From contig SSGY01000154.1 of assembly GCA_008017145.1 (NCBI GenBank), positions 1 through 11,515 of the forward strand: 11,515 bases of DNA, read 5' to 3'. This document shows positions 1 to 6,405 of the stretch, piece after piece (the stretch's first letter is position 1; the number at the start of each line of letters is the position of its first letter). The notes beneath the pieces were generated by a model. That model saw nothing but the letters and a program-made list of their open reading frames with translations. It had not been told where the DNA came from and did no database searches. A program made the translations under genes and the position numbers. This DNA is from Neisseriales bacterium (GTDB taxonomy: Bacteria; Pseudomonadota; Gammaproteobacteria; Burkholderiales; UBA11063).

Positions 1-1
1 A

Positions 2-139
2 ATTGAATCATGTTATCCTATCTTTACCGTTATTTTTGCATTTGTTCTTTTTGGTGAAATTCAGCTTAACCTTATTTCTGCACTAGGCTATGTACTTATT
101 TTGTGTGGAATTATCATCGTTAAAGTTTATGGACATTGA
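2..139 (+). CDS. EamA/DMT-family transporter, C-terminal fragment
   Basis: This is the last 45 codons of a gene that enters from the left edge, ending in TGA. The frame is read from base 2 and contains no internal stop. The peptide has two hydrophobic stretches separated by FGEIQLN. It begins with the PIFTVIFAFVLFGE pattern and ends with a GYVLILCGIIIV helix and a short tail. That matches the final two helices of EamA-type drug/metabolite exporters, where a P-x-x-T-x-x-x-A-x-x-x-x-GE segment precedes the last helix. Such proteins usually have ten membrane helices and export metabolites or amino acids; the substrate cannot be told from this fragment. It is the only clear plus-strand gene and converges on hemY. 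Homology rests on a short segment, so the family call is good but not certain. Confidence 0.75.
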   Translation: MESCYPIFTVIFAFVLFGEIQLNLISALGYVLILCGIIIVKVYGH

Positions 140-251
140 GTTAATAAGACTACCATATCTTTACTCAAAATAAAACTACACTCTTCGTCTTTGAATCTTG
201 GATTTTGTCGGATTTCAAAAAATGACTTCTTCTGTCGTTCTGGACAAATAA
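140..251. other. Convergent intergenic spacer with weak inverted repeats
   Basis: This 112-base gap separates the converging ends of the DMT exporter gene and hemY. It contains the imperfect inverted pair TTTGAATC / GATTTCAAA around 190-219. This is not a convincing intrinsic terminator in either direction, because no T-run follows the stem on the proper side. Read on the minus strand, the spacer holds GACGAAG followed by AGTGTA. This resembles the GACGAAGTGTA core of palindromic element A. On the plus strand it holds TATCTTTAC, also present at the left end of element B. It may therefore be a decayed relative of those elements, but the similarity is short. Confidence 0.35.
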
Positions 252-1652
252 TTAAACTTGCGCAATGATTTTATCTGCGGTACAGTAAGCTGCGGCGACA
301 CAATCATTGATTCCAACACCGGAATACGCATTATTATTCAAATGCAGTCCATTAAACTGGGCTGCATTTTCCATGATTTGTGCTACTAGCTGGGTATGTC
401 CCACGCGATATTGCGGAATAGCTTGCTCATGGCGATAAATGCGGACTAGTTCTGGCTTTGCGGTTATTTTCATAATTTTTGCCAAACTATCCTGCACTAA
501 TTGCTGAATCTCACTATCGTTAAGCTTTAATAACTCTGGTCGAGCCGCACCACCAAGCATCGTACGAAATAAAATCTTTCCATTGGGCGCACGCTTAGCA
601 AAAATACTTGAATCCCACAAAGTTCCTAAGATAGGAATTTCTTCACCGCGTGCCAATAAATAACCAAATCCTTGCATATCACAATCTATTTCACGCGCAT
701 CATAGCCCAGACAAACCACCGCTAACGGAGAATAATTTATTTGGTGCAACAAATTAGCTAATTTAGGCGCAAAACTATTAACCAGTTCGGCACTAACATA
801 TGCTGGTGTAGACAAAATCACCTCATCAGCAAAATAAGCTTGTTCCTTGAGCAAAATTTGCCAGCCACCAACTGGAGTACGTTTAAGACTACTTACCGCA
901 CTGCCATGAATTATATTTTCTGCTCCGATAGCTGAACTTAGTCTATCAGTCAAAACCTGAATCCCATTGGCAAAAGAAGTTAATACACCACCCGGTCCAG
1001 CGGGAGAAGCGCTAACTTTGCCAGCTGCTTTTTCTACTCGGTGTTGCTTAGTTAATTTTAGCATTGCTTTGAGTAAACCACCGTATTCTTGCTCAAGTTG
1101 GTAGATCCGTGGAAAACAGCCCTGTAAGGACATCTGCTCGGGATCTCCAGCAAAAATCCCACCTGCCATTGGTGCAATTAACTTAGCTAGAGCTTCATCA
1201 CCAAGTCGACGTCTGGCAAAATCCGCCAAGGATTCATCTTTTTTTGAATCGCGTTTAGCAACAAAAAACTCACGGGCAATGCGTAATTTGCCGCGCCACG
1301 AAATCAAGCTATTGGTTAAAAACTCAATTTGATTATGCGGTAATTTGTGTAAAACTCCATTAGCGTAGACAAAGCGTTTACGGGCATTATCATTACTGGC
1401 AAGGAGTTGCTCACTTAACCCCAAGCTTTTACATAATTCCAACGTTTGCGGCTTGTTGGTTAGAAATCCATTTGGACCCCATTCACAGAGATAGCCATCC
1501 TCTTTACGGCTCCATATTTTGCCGCCCAAACGATTTTCTTTTTCAAAAACCTTAATTCCAATTGCTATATTTTGGCTCTTAGCTTTTTCTTGTAGTAAAT
1601 ATGCAGTTGCTAATGCGGATATACCACCGCCGATTATTGCGACTTGGCGCAT
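252..1652 (-). CDS. hemY: Protoporphyrinogen oxidase, oxygen-dependent HemY/PPOX type
   Basis: The 466-residue protein has the length and motif order of FAD-dependent protoporphyrinogen IX oxidase, the penultimate step of haem synthesis. The N-terminal dinucleotide-binding fold is VAIIGGGISALATAY (residues 4-18). It is followed by the FAD-ribose acidic strand and loop VFEKENRLGGKIWS, then the family signature EWGPNGFL. The segment LIAPMAGGIFAGDPEQMS is typical of the central substrate domain. The C-terminal FAD contact YSGVGINDCVAAAY is intact. The third glycine of the usual GxGxxG is alanine here (A13). The ATG is preceded by AGAGG seven bases upstream (1660-1664), which supports the start. 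The gene is last in the minus-strand series and lies behind palindromic element B. Many gammaproteobacteria use HemG flavodoxin-type or HemJ enzymes instead, so the HemY type may be lineage-informative. Some genomes call this family hemG. Confidence 0.95.
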   Translation of the reverse strand: MRQVAIIGGGISALATAYLLQEKAKSQNIAIGIKVFEKENRLGGKIWSRKEDGYLCEWGPNGFLTNKPQTLELCKSLGLSEQLLASNDNARKRFVYANGVLHKLPHNQIEFLTNSLISWRGKLRIAREFFVAKRDSKKDESLADFARRRLGDEALAKLIAPMAGGIFAGDPEQMSLQGCFPRIYQLEQEYGGLLKAMLKLTKQHRVEKAAGKVSASPAGPGGVLTSFANGIQVLTDRLSSAIGAENIIHGSAVSSLKRTPVGGWQILLKEQAYFADEVILSTPAYVSAELVNSFAPKLANLLHQINYSPLAVVCLGYDAREIDCDMQGFGYLLARGEEIPILGTLWDSSIFAKRAPNGKILFRTMLGGAARPELLKLNDSEIQQLVQDSLAKIMKITAKPELVRIYRHEQAIPQYRVGHTQLVAQIMENAAQFNGLHLNNNAYSGVGINDCVAAAYCTADKIIAQV

Positions 1653-1672
1653 AAGTAAACCTCTTTATTCTT

Positions 1673-1793
1673 TATTCGGACTATCTTTACCATACTCGAA
1701 TAGATTGGAAATACTGGTAGGCGACAAGTGATGAAGCCTACAGTTAGTAGGCGAGGAACTTGGTAACGACCTAGTATGGTGAATCTATTTGAG
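1673..1793. repeat. Palindromic intergenic element B (related to element A)
   Basis: This element of about 120 bases lies between the small alanine-rich ORF and hemY. Imperfect outer arms (1695-1717 and 1770-1793) share CTC-x-AATAGATT and ATACT in inverted orientation. The centre has a perfect six-base stem, GCCTAC (1736-1741) and GTAGGC (1747-1752), with loop AGTTA. GTAGGCGA occurs twice (1717-1724, 1747-1754). Core blocks shared in order with element A are AGGCGAC, AAGTG, GAGGA, CTT and ACGAC. TATTCGGACTATCT (1673-1686) recurs exactly, inverted, at 6388-6401 in element A. The right arm overlaps the last two codons and stop of the upstream ORF. No transposase is present; it looks like a small REP/MITE-like non-autonomous repeat or a structured mRNA 3' element. 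Confidence 0.7.
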
Positions 1794-2027
1794 CATAGTA
1801 TCTTCTGACTCATGAGTAGTTAGCGCGGCAGAGCCTGCTTTAACTACTTTAACTGCAGCACAACCACCTTTAGCAACCGTAGCACAAGCTGCAGTAGTAG
1901 CGGCTGGGTGTGCGGCTGTGATATTTTCAACTCGAGATTCTATGCTTGGGCGCGACCCAGAATTAGGAAGTATGTTTAAACCTAAAATTCCGAACATAAG
2001 GCAGGTTTTATTGGCTTTATTTTGCAT
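1785..2027 (-). CDS. Small alanine-rich hypothetical protein (80 aa)
   Basis: I do not recognise this ORF. It starts with ATG three bases after the TfoX-N stop codon (TAAATAATG), which suggests translational coupling; no clear Shine-Dalgarno is visible. A lysine-containing start (MQNKANK) leads into a short hydrophobic stretch, TCLMFGILGLNIL (residues 8-20). That could be a weak signal peptide or membrane anchor. A polar segment follows, then an Ala/Thr/Val-rich region (residues 38-69) with cysteines at 48 and 56 and several lysines. The tail is acidic-polar. The alanine-rich part is visibly more GC-rich than its neighbours. The last two codons and the TAG stop lie inside the right arm of palindromic element B, so the native C-terminus may have been changed by that element. 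A real small exported protein and a chance ORF both remain possible. Confidence 0.45.
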   Translation of the reverse strand: MQNKANKTCLMFGILGLNILPNSGSRPSIESRVENITAAHPAATTAACATVAKGGCAAVKVVKAGSAALTTHESEDTMLK

Positions 2028-2030
2028 TAT

Positions 2031-2408
2031 TTATTTTGCTTTGGCTTTTTTATTAGTTTTACGTACTGGTTTTACTGGTGCTTGCAATGCTAGGTCTAGA
2101 GCTTCTTCAAAACGAATTTTGATCGTCCGTGGATCTTCCAAACTGGACTCATCAACACTCATATAACTCATCTCGGTTATCTTACCATCTCCTTTAGCGT
2201 AACTAAAAGGATGGCAACCCAGAGCAGAATACTTAGCTTTCAAATCAGCATTGGCTTTTGTATAAAGCTCACCTTCAGCAATTAATGCCACGAAAGCGTC
2301 ATGCCAGTAAATTCCGTAACCGCCAAACATAGCTCGCGCACGAATATTTCCCAAGTGAGCTAGCACATCATTCAAAATATACTCTTTAAATCCATCATCA
2401 CGACTCAT
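2031..2408 (-). CDS. TfoX N-terminal domain family protein
   Basis: The 125-residue protein matches the TfoX-N domain across most of its length. It has the hallmark RARAMFGGYGIY (residues 23-34), then AFVALIAEGELYTKAN, HPFSYAKGDGKITEMSYMSV and an acidic ESSLEDP segment. The chain ends in a lysine/arginine-rich tail (about residues 113-125, PVRKTNKKAKAK), which could contact nucleic acid. Only the N-terminal domain is present. The C-terminal helix-hairpin-like domain of full-length TfoX/Sxy, the competence regulator of Haemophilus and E. coli, is missing. A direct role in competence therefore should not be assumed; stand-alone TfoX-N proteins are common and mostly uncharacterised. The gene begins 25 bases after the UPF0149 gene ends and is followed after three bases by a small ORF, so the three probably share one transcript. 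The region before the ATG lacks a strong Shine-Dalgarno. Confidence 0.9.
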   Translation of the reverse strand: MSRDDGFKEYILNDVLAHLGNIRARAMFGGYGIYWHDAFVALIAEGELYTKANADLKAKYSALGCHPFSYAKGDGKITEMSYMSVDESSLEDPRTIKIRFEEALDLALQAPVKPVRKTNKKAKAK

Positions 2409-2433
2409 TATTTGCCATTTCTATTCTGAAAAA

Positions 2434-3186
2434 TCAATGCCGAGTAGCTAATTTGTTTAATAATTTATTTTGCCCACTAGCGGCAAAACGACTCTCATCA
2501 CTCACGCGAATAACATAAAACACATCGTTAAGCGCACCAATTATATCTGCCAAGTCCAGTTCTTCAATCGATTCGCGGATTAGCTCATCCACGTCATCTT
2601 CATCTTCTTCGCTCTCCCACATTGATTTCAAATCAATTTGTAGTTCAGCAAAATCTTCAGCTACTTGAGCAGACATTTCACCTAAATCAGATTCGCGAGC
2701 AAGGCTAAAAAATGCCACACATAAGGTAAATAGTGCTGGAAAAAATTTCTCTTCCAAGAGTTGCTCATTAGTTGCGTATTCGGTAATGTCGCCACCAATT
2801 GCCAAATAACCAGTTAGGTAGCCATAGAGCCACATCGCCAGATTACGTCGTTGTTCATCTGTAAAAGTTAAAGGATCAAAAGCATTTGGGCGCGCAAAAT
2901 CAATCAGTGGACGAATTAATTTATTGCTCTCAAAAATCGCATCGGCTAATTCACTATAAACTACAACCAAACGATCAACTAAAGATGCAAATTTTTGCTC
3001 ATCTTTAATTTTATTTTCATCTAATATTAAATAAGTTGGAATCAATAGATCTTCTTCACTATCACTTGGTGCTGAGAGGTAGGCACTAAACCAGCCATGC
3101 ACGAAATGCAGGTCATAACCAGTATAAAGGTATTCTTTAAGCTCTTGATTAAGCACAGCTAAGTTTTGTGCTGGTTTTTTACTCAT
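2434..3186 (-). CDS. UPF0149 family (YecA/YgfB-like) protein
   Basis: The protein has the UPF0149 pattern: an N-terminal helical region with FVHGWFSAYLSAP, a long helical stretch, then RRNLAMWLYGYLTGYLAIGG. A strongly acidic segment follows (SEEDEDDVDE) and leads to DLADIIGALNDVFYVIRV. It is longer than YgfB (about 190 residues) and, unlike YecA, ends without a Cys-rich SEC-C zinc motif. The biochemical role of the family is poorly defined; YgfB is linked to gene regulation in Pseudomonas. I place the start at the ATG giving MSKKPAQN (250 residues) because AAAGA lies seven bases upstream. An in-frame ATG 15 bases further up (3201, MKEFI) has no visible ribosome binding site but cannot be excluded. 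It opens a probable three-gene unit with the TfoX-N gene and the small ORF. The upstream gap of about 80 bases is very AT-rich. Confidence 0.85.
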   Translation of the reverse strand: MSKKPAQNLAVLNQELKEYLYTGYDLHFVHGWFSAYLSAPSDSEEDLLIPTYLILDENKIKDEQKFASLVDRLVVVYSELADAIFESNKLIRPLIDFARPNAFDPLTFTDEQRRNLAMWLYGYLTGYLAIGGDITEYATNEQLLEEKFFPALFTLCVAFFSLARESDLGEMSAQVAEDFAELQIDLKSMWESEEDEDDVDELIRESIEELDLADIIGALNDVFYVIRVSDESRFAASGQNKLLNKLATRH

Positions 3187-3266
3187 TATGAATTCTTTCA
3201 TTTAAATTATTTATATACTATATTTTACTACAATATTATCAGCCATTAGAGTCTTTGATTTTTTAC

Positions 3267-4523
3267 TTATAACAGCTTTTTGTTACCCAAAATCAATACC
3301 GTAATTAAACTACATGCTCCAGCGATTGTTAGCCATAGTGCTGGACTTGCTGGATTATCCGTAAAATGAATTAAGTTCGTCGCGATAGCTGGAGTAAACC
3401 CACCATAAATTGCAGTTGCGATGCTATAGGCAAAAGAAAAACTAATTGAGCGGATATTTGCAGGTACAATTTCAGTCAATGCAACAACCATTGCACCATT
3501 ATAACCAGCATACAGTAAAGAAAACCATAATTCTACGACCAGCATATGATTAAAGGTAGAATTATCCACTAACCAATTTAGCATAGGATACGCAGTTAGA
3601 ATAAACAAACTACTAAATAGAATCAATGGTTTTTTACGCCCAATTTTATCTGACAAAGCCCCCATCAGCGGAAGAAAAATAAAATTAGCCAAACCAATGC
3701 ACATGGTAATAAAAAATGCTTTAGCTCCAGACAAATGAATGACATCCTTGGCATAGGTTGGTGTGTAGGCGGTAATCATATAAAATGAAACGGTGGTTAG
3801 CATTACCATCATTGAACAACCTGCGATCAAAGGAAAATTAGCCAAGGTACTTTTAATAATTTCATTAATACTGGGATGATGCTTAGCGTGTTTGAAGCTC
3901 TCAGTTTCCTGCAAATAACCCCGCAGAAAAAATACTACTGGAATTACCAAACAACCAAAGATAAACGGAATCCGCCAGCCAAAACTTGCCATTTGTTCAA
4001 TACTTAATATTTTGCTGAGTACAAAACCAAATAACGCACCGCAAACTACCGCAAGTTGTTGCGATGCAGATTGCCAACTGACATAAAATCCTTTACGTCC
4101 AACTGGTGCTATCTCAGATAAATAAACCGAAACTCCACCCAATTCTGCACCTGCAGAAAAGCCCTGAATTAATCGCCCGAATAAAATCAGTAGCGGCGCA
4201 GCAACTCCAATCTGTGAGTAATCAGGCGTAAATGCAATCGTAAATGTTCCAAACGCCATTAACCCTAGAGTTACCAACAAACCACGTTTACGACCATATT
4301 TATCAATAAAGCCACCCAAGACCAGTGCACCGATTGGACGCATTAAAAAACCAGTGCCAAAAGTTACAAAAGAGAGCATCAGAGAGAGATAAGGGCTTGA
4401 AGTTGGAAAAAAGCTTTTGGCTATCATATGTGCAAACATGCCAAAAACCATAAAATCAAACATTTCGAAGAAATTACCACTCGTCACATTAAAGATTTTA
4501 AACCATTGGCGCTGTTTTTTCAT
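3267..4523 (-). CDS. MHS-family MFS transporter, citrate/tricarballylate:proton symporter type
   Basis: This is a 418-residue, roughly twelve-helix inner-membrane protein of the metabolite:H+ symporter family. The first helix carries SGNFFEMFDFMVFG. The EMFDF form, rather than the EWYDF of ProP, KgtP and ShiA, is typical of the citrate (CitA/CitH) and tricarballylate (TcuC) carriers. Intact MFS motif A (GGFIDKYGRKRG) lies between helices 2 and 3. GRLIQGFSAGAELGGVSVY and GRKGFYVSWQSASQQ follow, also very like the citrate symporters. A second motif-A-like loop, GALSDKIGRKKP, lies in the C-terminal half. A tricarboxylate or related organic acid substrate is therefore inferred. The ATG giving MKKQRQW is chosen; an in-frame TTG at 4535 would add four residues and lacks a better ribosome site. 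It stands alone between two spacers, so it may have its own promoter. Confidence 0.9.
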   Translation of the reverse strand: MKKQRQWFKIFNVTSGNFFEMFDFMVFGMFAHMIAKSFFPTSSPYLSLMLSFVTFGTGFLMRPIGALVLGGFIDKYGRKRGLLVTLGLMAFGTFTIAFTPDYSQIGVAAPLLILFGRLIQGFSAGAELGGVSVYLSEIAPVGRKGFYVSWQSASQQLAVVCGALFGFVLSKILSIEQMASFGWRIPFIFGCLVIPVVFFLRGYLQETESFKHAKHHPSINEIIKSTLANFPLIAGCSMMVMLTTVSFYMITAYTPTYAKDVIHLSGAKAFFITMCIGLANFIFLPLMGALSDKIGRKKPLILFSSLFILTAYPMLNWLVDNSTFNHMLVVELWFSLLYAGYNGAMVVALTEIVPANIRSISFSFAYSIATAIYGGFTPAIATNLIHFTDNPASPALWLTIAGACSLITVLILGNKKLL

Positions 4524-4600
4524 CGGGAAACCCAATCATAAAAAATTGTGTGCAAGAAATATTGTATGAATGAATGTTAATGTACCTGAAATTTTTAAAT
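4524..4600. other. Spacer between rarA and MHS symporter gene
   Basis: This 77-base AT-rich gap is one of only a few in the minus-strand series not filled by coding sequence or a repeat. A TACAAT hexamer on the minus strand could serve as a -10 box for the symporter gene, but the base run 17 upstream (TCAGGT) is a poor -35. GGGTTTCCC just before the ATG is a short palindrome. I see no GC-rich stem followed by a T-run behind rarA, so there is no clear terminator. A promoter here is plausible from gene organisation rather than shown. Confidence 0.3.
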
Positions 4601-5869
4601 CTACCGTGAAGCTTTATCCAGACTAGCTAAAAAATCAAGACGTTCGCGAATCCGTTGTTCAAACCCCTGCTCACCCGGTTGATAGAATGACACGGGCGAC
4701 ATATCATCAGGAAAATATTGCTCATTTGGAACATAACGATGCGGAAAATCATGCGCGTATTTGTATTCACGTCCATAGCCAAGTTCAGTCATAAGCTTGG
4801 TGGGAGCATTACGTAAATGGATTGGTACAGGCGCTGAACTGGCAGTTTGCAAAAATTCTTTGAGCCGCCCATAAGCTAATTCCAGCGCATTGCTTTTATT
4901 GGTTACAGCCAAATAAATTACCGCACCAGCCAAAGCTATTTCACCCTCTGGAGAGCCGAGACGTTCATAAGTTTGTAAGGCATTGTTTACTACTGTTACC
5001 GCATTGGTATCAGCAAAACCAATATCTTCCCATGCCATACGCAATAAACGACGTCCTAGGTATAATGGTTCAGCACCGGAGCTTAACATCCGCCCAAACC
5101 AATACAATGCCGCATCGGGATTAGATCCACGCACTGATTTATGCAAGGCAGAAATTTGGTTGTAAAATTCTTCGCCACCTTTATCAAAGCGCTGAATATT
5201 TTTAGGTACAATTTGAGCAATAGTTGCTGCATCTATTTCTGATAAGTCGGTAGAAGAATTAGCAACTAGTTCCAGTAAATTTAGTAAGCGTCTTGCATCA
5301 CCATCACTAAGATCAATTAATAATTGCCCTGCCTCAGACGTTAATTTTACCGTAGTAATGGAGCTGAGCGCTTTAGTCAATAGCAGCTGAAGATCAGAAC
5401 TGGATAAATTTTCCAGAACATAGACCTGCATCCGTGAGAGTAAAGCATTGTTGATTTCAAAAGAGGGATTTTCGGTAGTTGCACCGATCAGAATAATCTT
5501 CCCCTCTTCCAAATGATGTAAGAAGGCATCTTGTTGCGCTTTATTAAAGCGGTGAATCTCATCGACGAAAAGCACCGTCGGTTTATCAAATAGACCCAAG
5601 GCATTTTGTTCGGCTTGTTCCAGTGCATCTTTAATATCTTTGACGCCGCTAAATACGGCTGAGAGCTTAATTGAGTAGCAATCAAAGCTACTCATAATAA
5701 TATTAGCTAGTGTAGTTTTACCGACTCCAGGAGGACCCCAAAGTATCATTGACTGTAGTTTACCATTTTTGATGAGATTGGCAAGCGGTGCACCATTTGC
5801 AATTAAATGACGCTGTCCGATAACATCGTCTAAATTTTTAGGACGTAATAATTCGGCCAGCGGTTGCAT
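4601..5869 (-). CDS. rarA: Replication-associated recombination protein A (RarA/MgsA, AAA+ ATPase)
   Basis: The 422-residue protein has the full RarA architecture. The N-terminus PLAELLRPKNLDDVIGQRHL is typical of clamp-loader-like AAA+ ATPases. Walker A GPPGVGKTT is at about 45-53, Walker B VLFVDEIHRFNKAQQDAFL at about 99-117, and sensor 1 GATTENPSF at about 129-137. LLSRMQVY supplies the arginine finger (R146). LSDGDARRLLNLLE (sensor 2 region) and the conserved C-terminal oligomerisation part (KSVRGSNPDAALYWFGRML, RRLLRMAWEDIGFAD, APTKLMTELGYG, YKYAHDFPHRY) follow. RarA acts at stalled replication forks and binds SSB; the E. coli protein has 447 residues. AGGAG six bases before the ATG lies inside the end of gloA, and only three bases separate the genes, so translation is probably coupled. 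All key catalytic residues appear intact. Confidence 0.97.
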   Translation of the reverse strand: MQPLAELLRPKNLDDVIGQRHLIANGAPLANLIKNGKLQSMILWGPPGVGKTTLANIIMSSFDCYSIKLSAVFSGVKDIKDALEQAEQNALGLFDKPTVLFVDEIHRFNKAQQDAFLHHLEEGKIILIGATTENPSFEINNALLSRMQVYVLENLSSSDLQLLLTKALSSITTVKLTSEAGQLLIDLSDGDARRLLNLLELVANSSTDLSEIDAATIAQIVPKNIQRFDKGGEEFYNQISALHKSVRGSNPDAALYWFGRMLSSGAEPLYLGRRLLRMAWEDIGFADTNAVTVVNNALQTYERLGSPEGEIALAGAVIYLAVTNKSNALELAYGRLKEFLQTASSAPVPIHLRNAPTKLMTELGYGREYKYAHDFPHRYVPNEQYFPDDMSPVSFYQPGEQGFEQRIRERLDFLASLDKASR

Positions 5870-5872
5870 AAA

Positions 5873-6253
5873 CTACTCCTGAATCAATTCTACTTTATAG
5901 CCATCAGGATCTTCGACAAAAGCAATAATTGTTGAACCATGTTTCATTGGCCCTGGTTCACGAACTACTTTACCACCATTCGTTTTGGCAATCTCACACG
6001 CAGCATAAATATCATCGCAACCTAATGCAATATGTCCATAGGCATTACCTAAATCATAGCTTTCAGTACCCCAGTTATGGGTTAGTTCAATCACACTTTG
6101 TCCACTTTCAGCGCCATAGCCAATAAATGCCAATGTAAATTTACCCTCGGGATAATCATTACGGCGTAATAACTGCATTCCAAACGCTTTAGTATAAAAT
6201 TGAATACTTTTATCTAAATCAACCACCCGTAACATCGTATGTAAAATTCGCAT
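5873..6253 (-). CDS. gloA: Glyoxalase I (lactoylglutathione lyase)
   Basis: The 126-residue single-domain protein isomerises the methylglyoxal-glutathione hemithioacetal to S-lactoylglutathione. The metal ligands of the E. coli enzyme are all present at the same numbers: H5, E56, H74 and E122. The N-terminal strand [20 protein letters not shown], the FGMQLLRR segment, [22 protein letters not shown] and [13 protein letters not shown] are characteristic. The short form without extra loops points to the Ni/Co-activated bacterial class rather than the Zn-dependent class. The product is the substrate of GloB, encoded immediately upstream but separated by palindromic element A. A GAAGG stretch lies about ten bases before the ATG, a slightly long spacing. 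The 3' end contains the ribosome site of rarA. Confidence 0.97.
   Translation of the reverse strand: MRILHTMLRVVDLDKSIQFYTKAFGMQLLRRNDYPEGKFTLAFIGYGAESGQSVIELTHNWGTESYDLGNAYGHIALGCDDIYAACEIAKTNGGKVVREPGPMKHGSTIIAFVEDPDGYKVELIQE
5876..5880 (-). promoter_or_regulatory. rarA Shine-Dalgarno overlapping the gloA 3' end
   Basis: On the minus strand AGGAG lies in the final sense codons of gloA. The six-base spacer to the rarA ATG contains the gloA TAG stop. A ribosome terminating on gloA would sit on this site, so the two genes are probably translationally coupled. It also fixes the rarA start. Confidence 0.7.
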
Positions 6254-6296
6254 AATTAGTCTACCTTCGTAAAATTAGTACTACAGCATACAAAAT

Positions 6297-6404
6297 AACT
6301 ATCGGAATATGAAGCAAGAGCTAGGCGCAAGGCGACGAAGTGTACATGAGAAACGTACATGAGGAGCTTAGCCACGACGCTATTGCGAGATAGTCCGAAT
6401 AGTT
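6297..6404. repeat. Palindromic intergenic element A (REP/MITE-like)
   Basis: This 108-base element fills most of the gap between gloB and gloA. Its imperfect terminal arms (6297-6321 and 6379-6404) match at about 20 of 25 positions with one indel: AACTAT-CGGA, then TAT, GCAA and AGC. The centre holds two direct copies of GTACATGAG (6342-6350, 6355-6363), and TGTAC (6341-6345) can pair with GTACA (6355-6359). The right arm begins one base after the gloB stop codon in the direction of transcription. The core blocks AGGCGAC, AAGTG, GAGGA, CTT and ACGAC occur in the same order in element B, 4.6 kb away. On a transcript from gloB to gloA it would form a long stem, which could modulate mRNA stability or read-through. 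No ORF is present inside it. Confidence 0.75.
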
Positions 6405-6405
6405 A

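Noticed and set aside
1918..2166. Plus-strand open frame of 82 codons
   Set aside because: It runs antisense across the small alanine-rich ORF and the well-supported TfoX-N gene, has no ribosome site and no recognisable domain; it is a shadow frame.
3187..3266. Promoter in the AT-rich gap before the UPF0149 gene
   Set aside because: Several TATA-like hexamers (TATAGT, TATAAA, TAATAT) occur, but none has a credible -35 at 16-18 bases, so no specific promoter can be assigned. A promoter somewhere in this gap remains plausible.
4591..4606. Palindrome-like GATTTAAAAATTTC at the end of rarA as a terminator
   Set aside because: The stem would be pure A/T and short, with no T-run after a stable hairpin.
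4983..5165. Plus-strand open frame inside rarA; similar ones at 1519-1731, 5929-6126, 7263-7448, 8095-8301 and 10672-10857, and a minus-strand one at 5488-5685
   Set aside because: All lie wholly or largely within genes with clear catalytic motifs and show no recognisable protein features.
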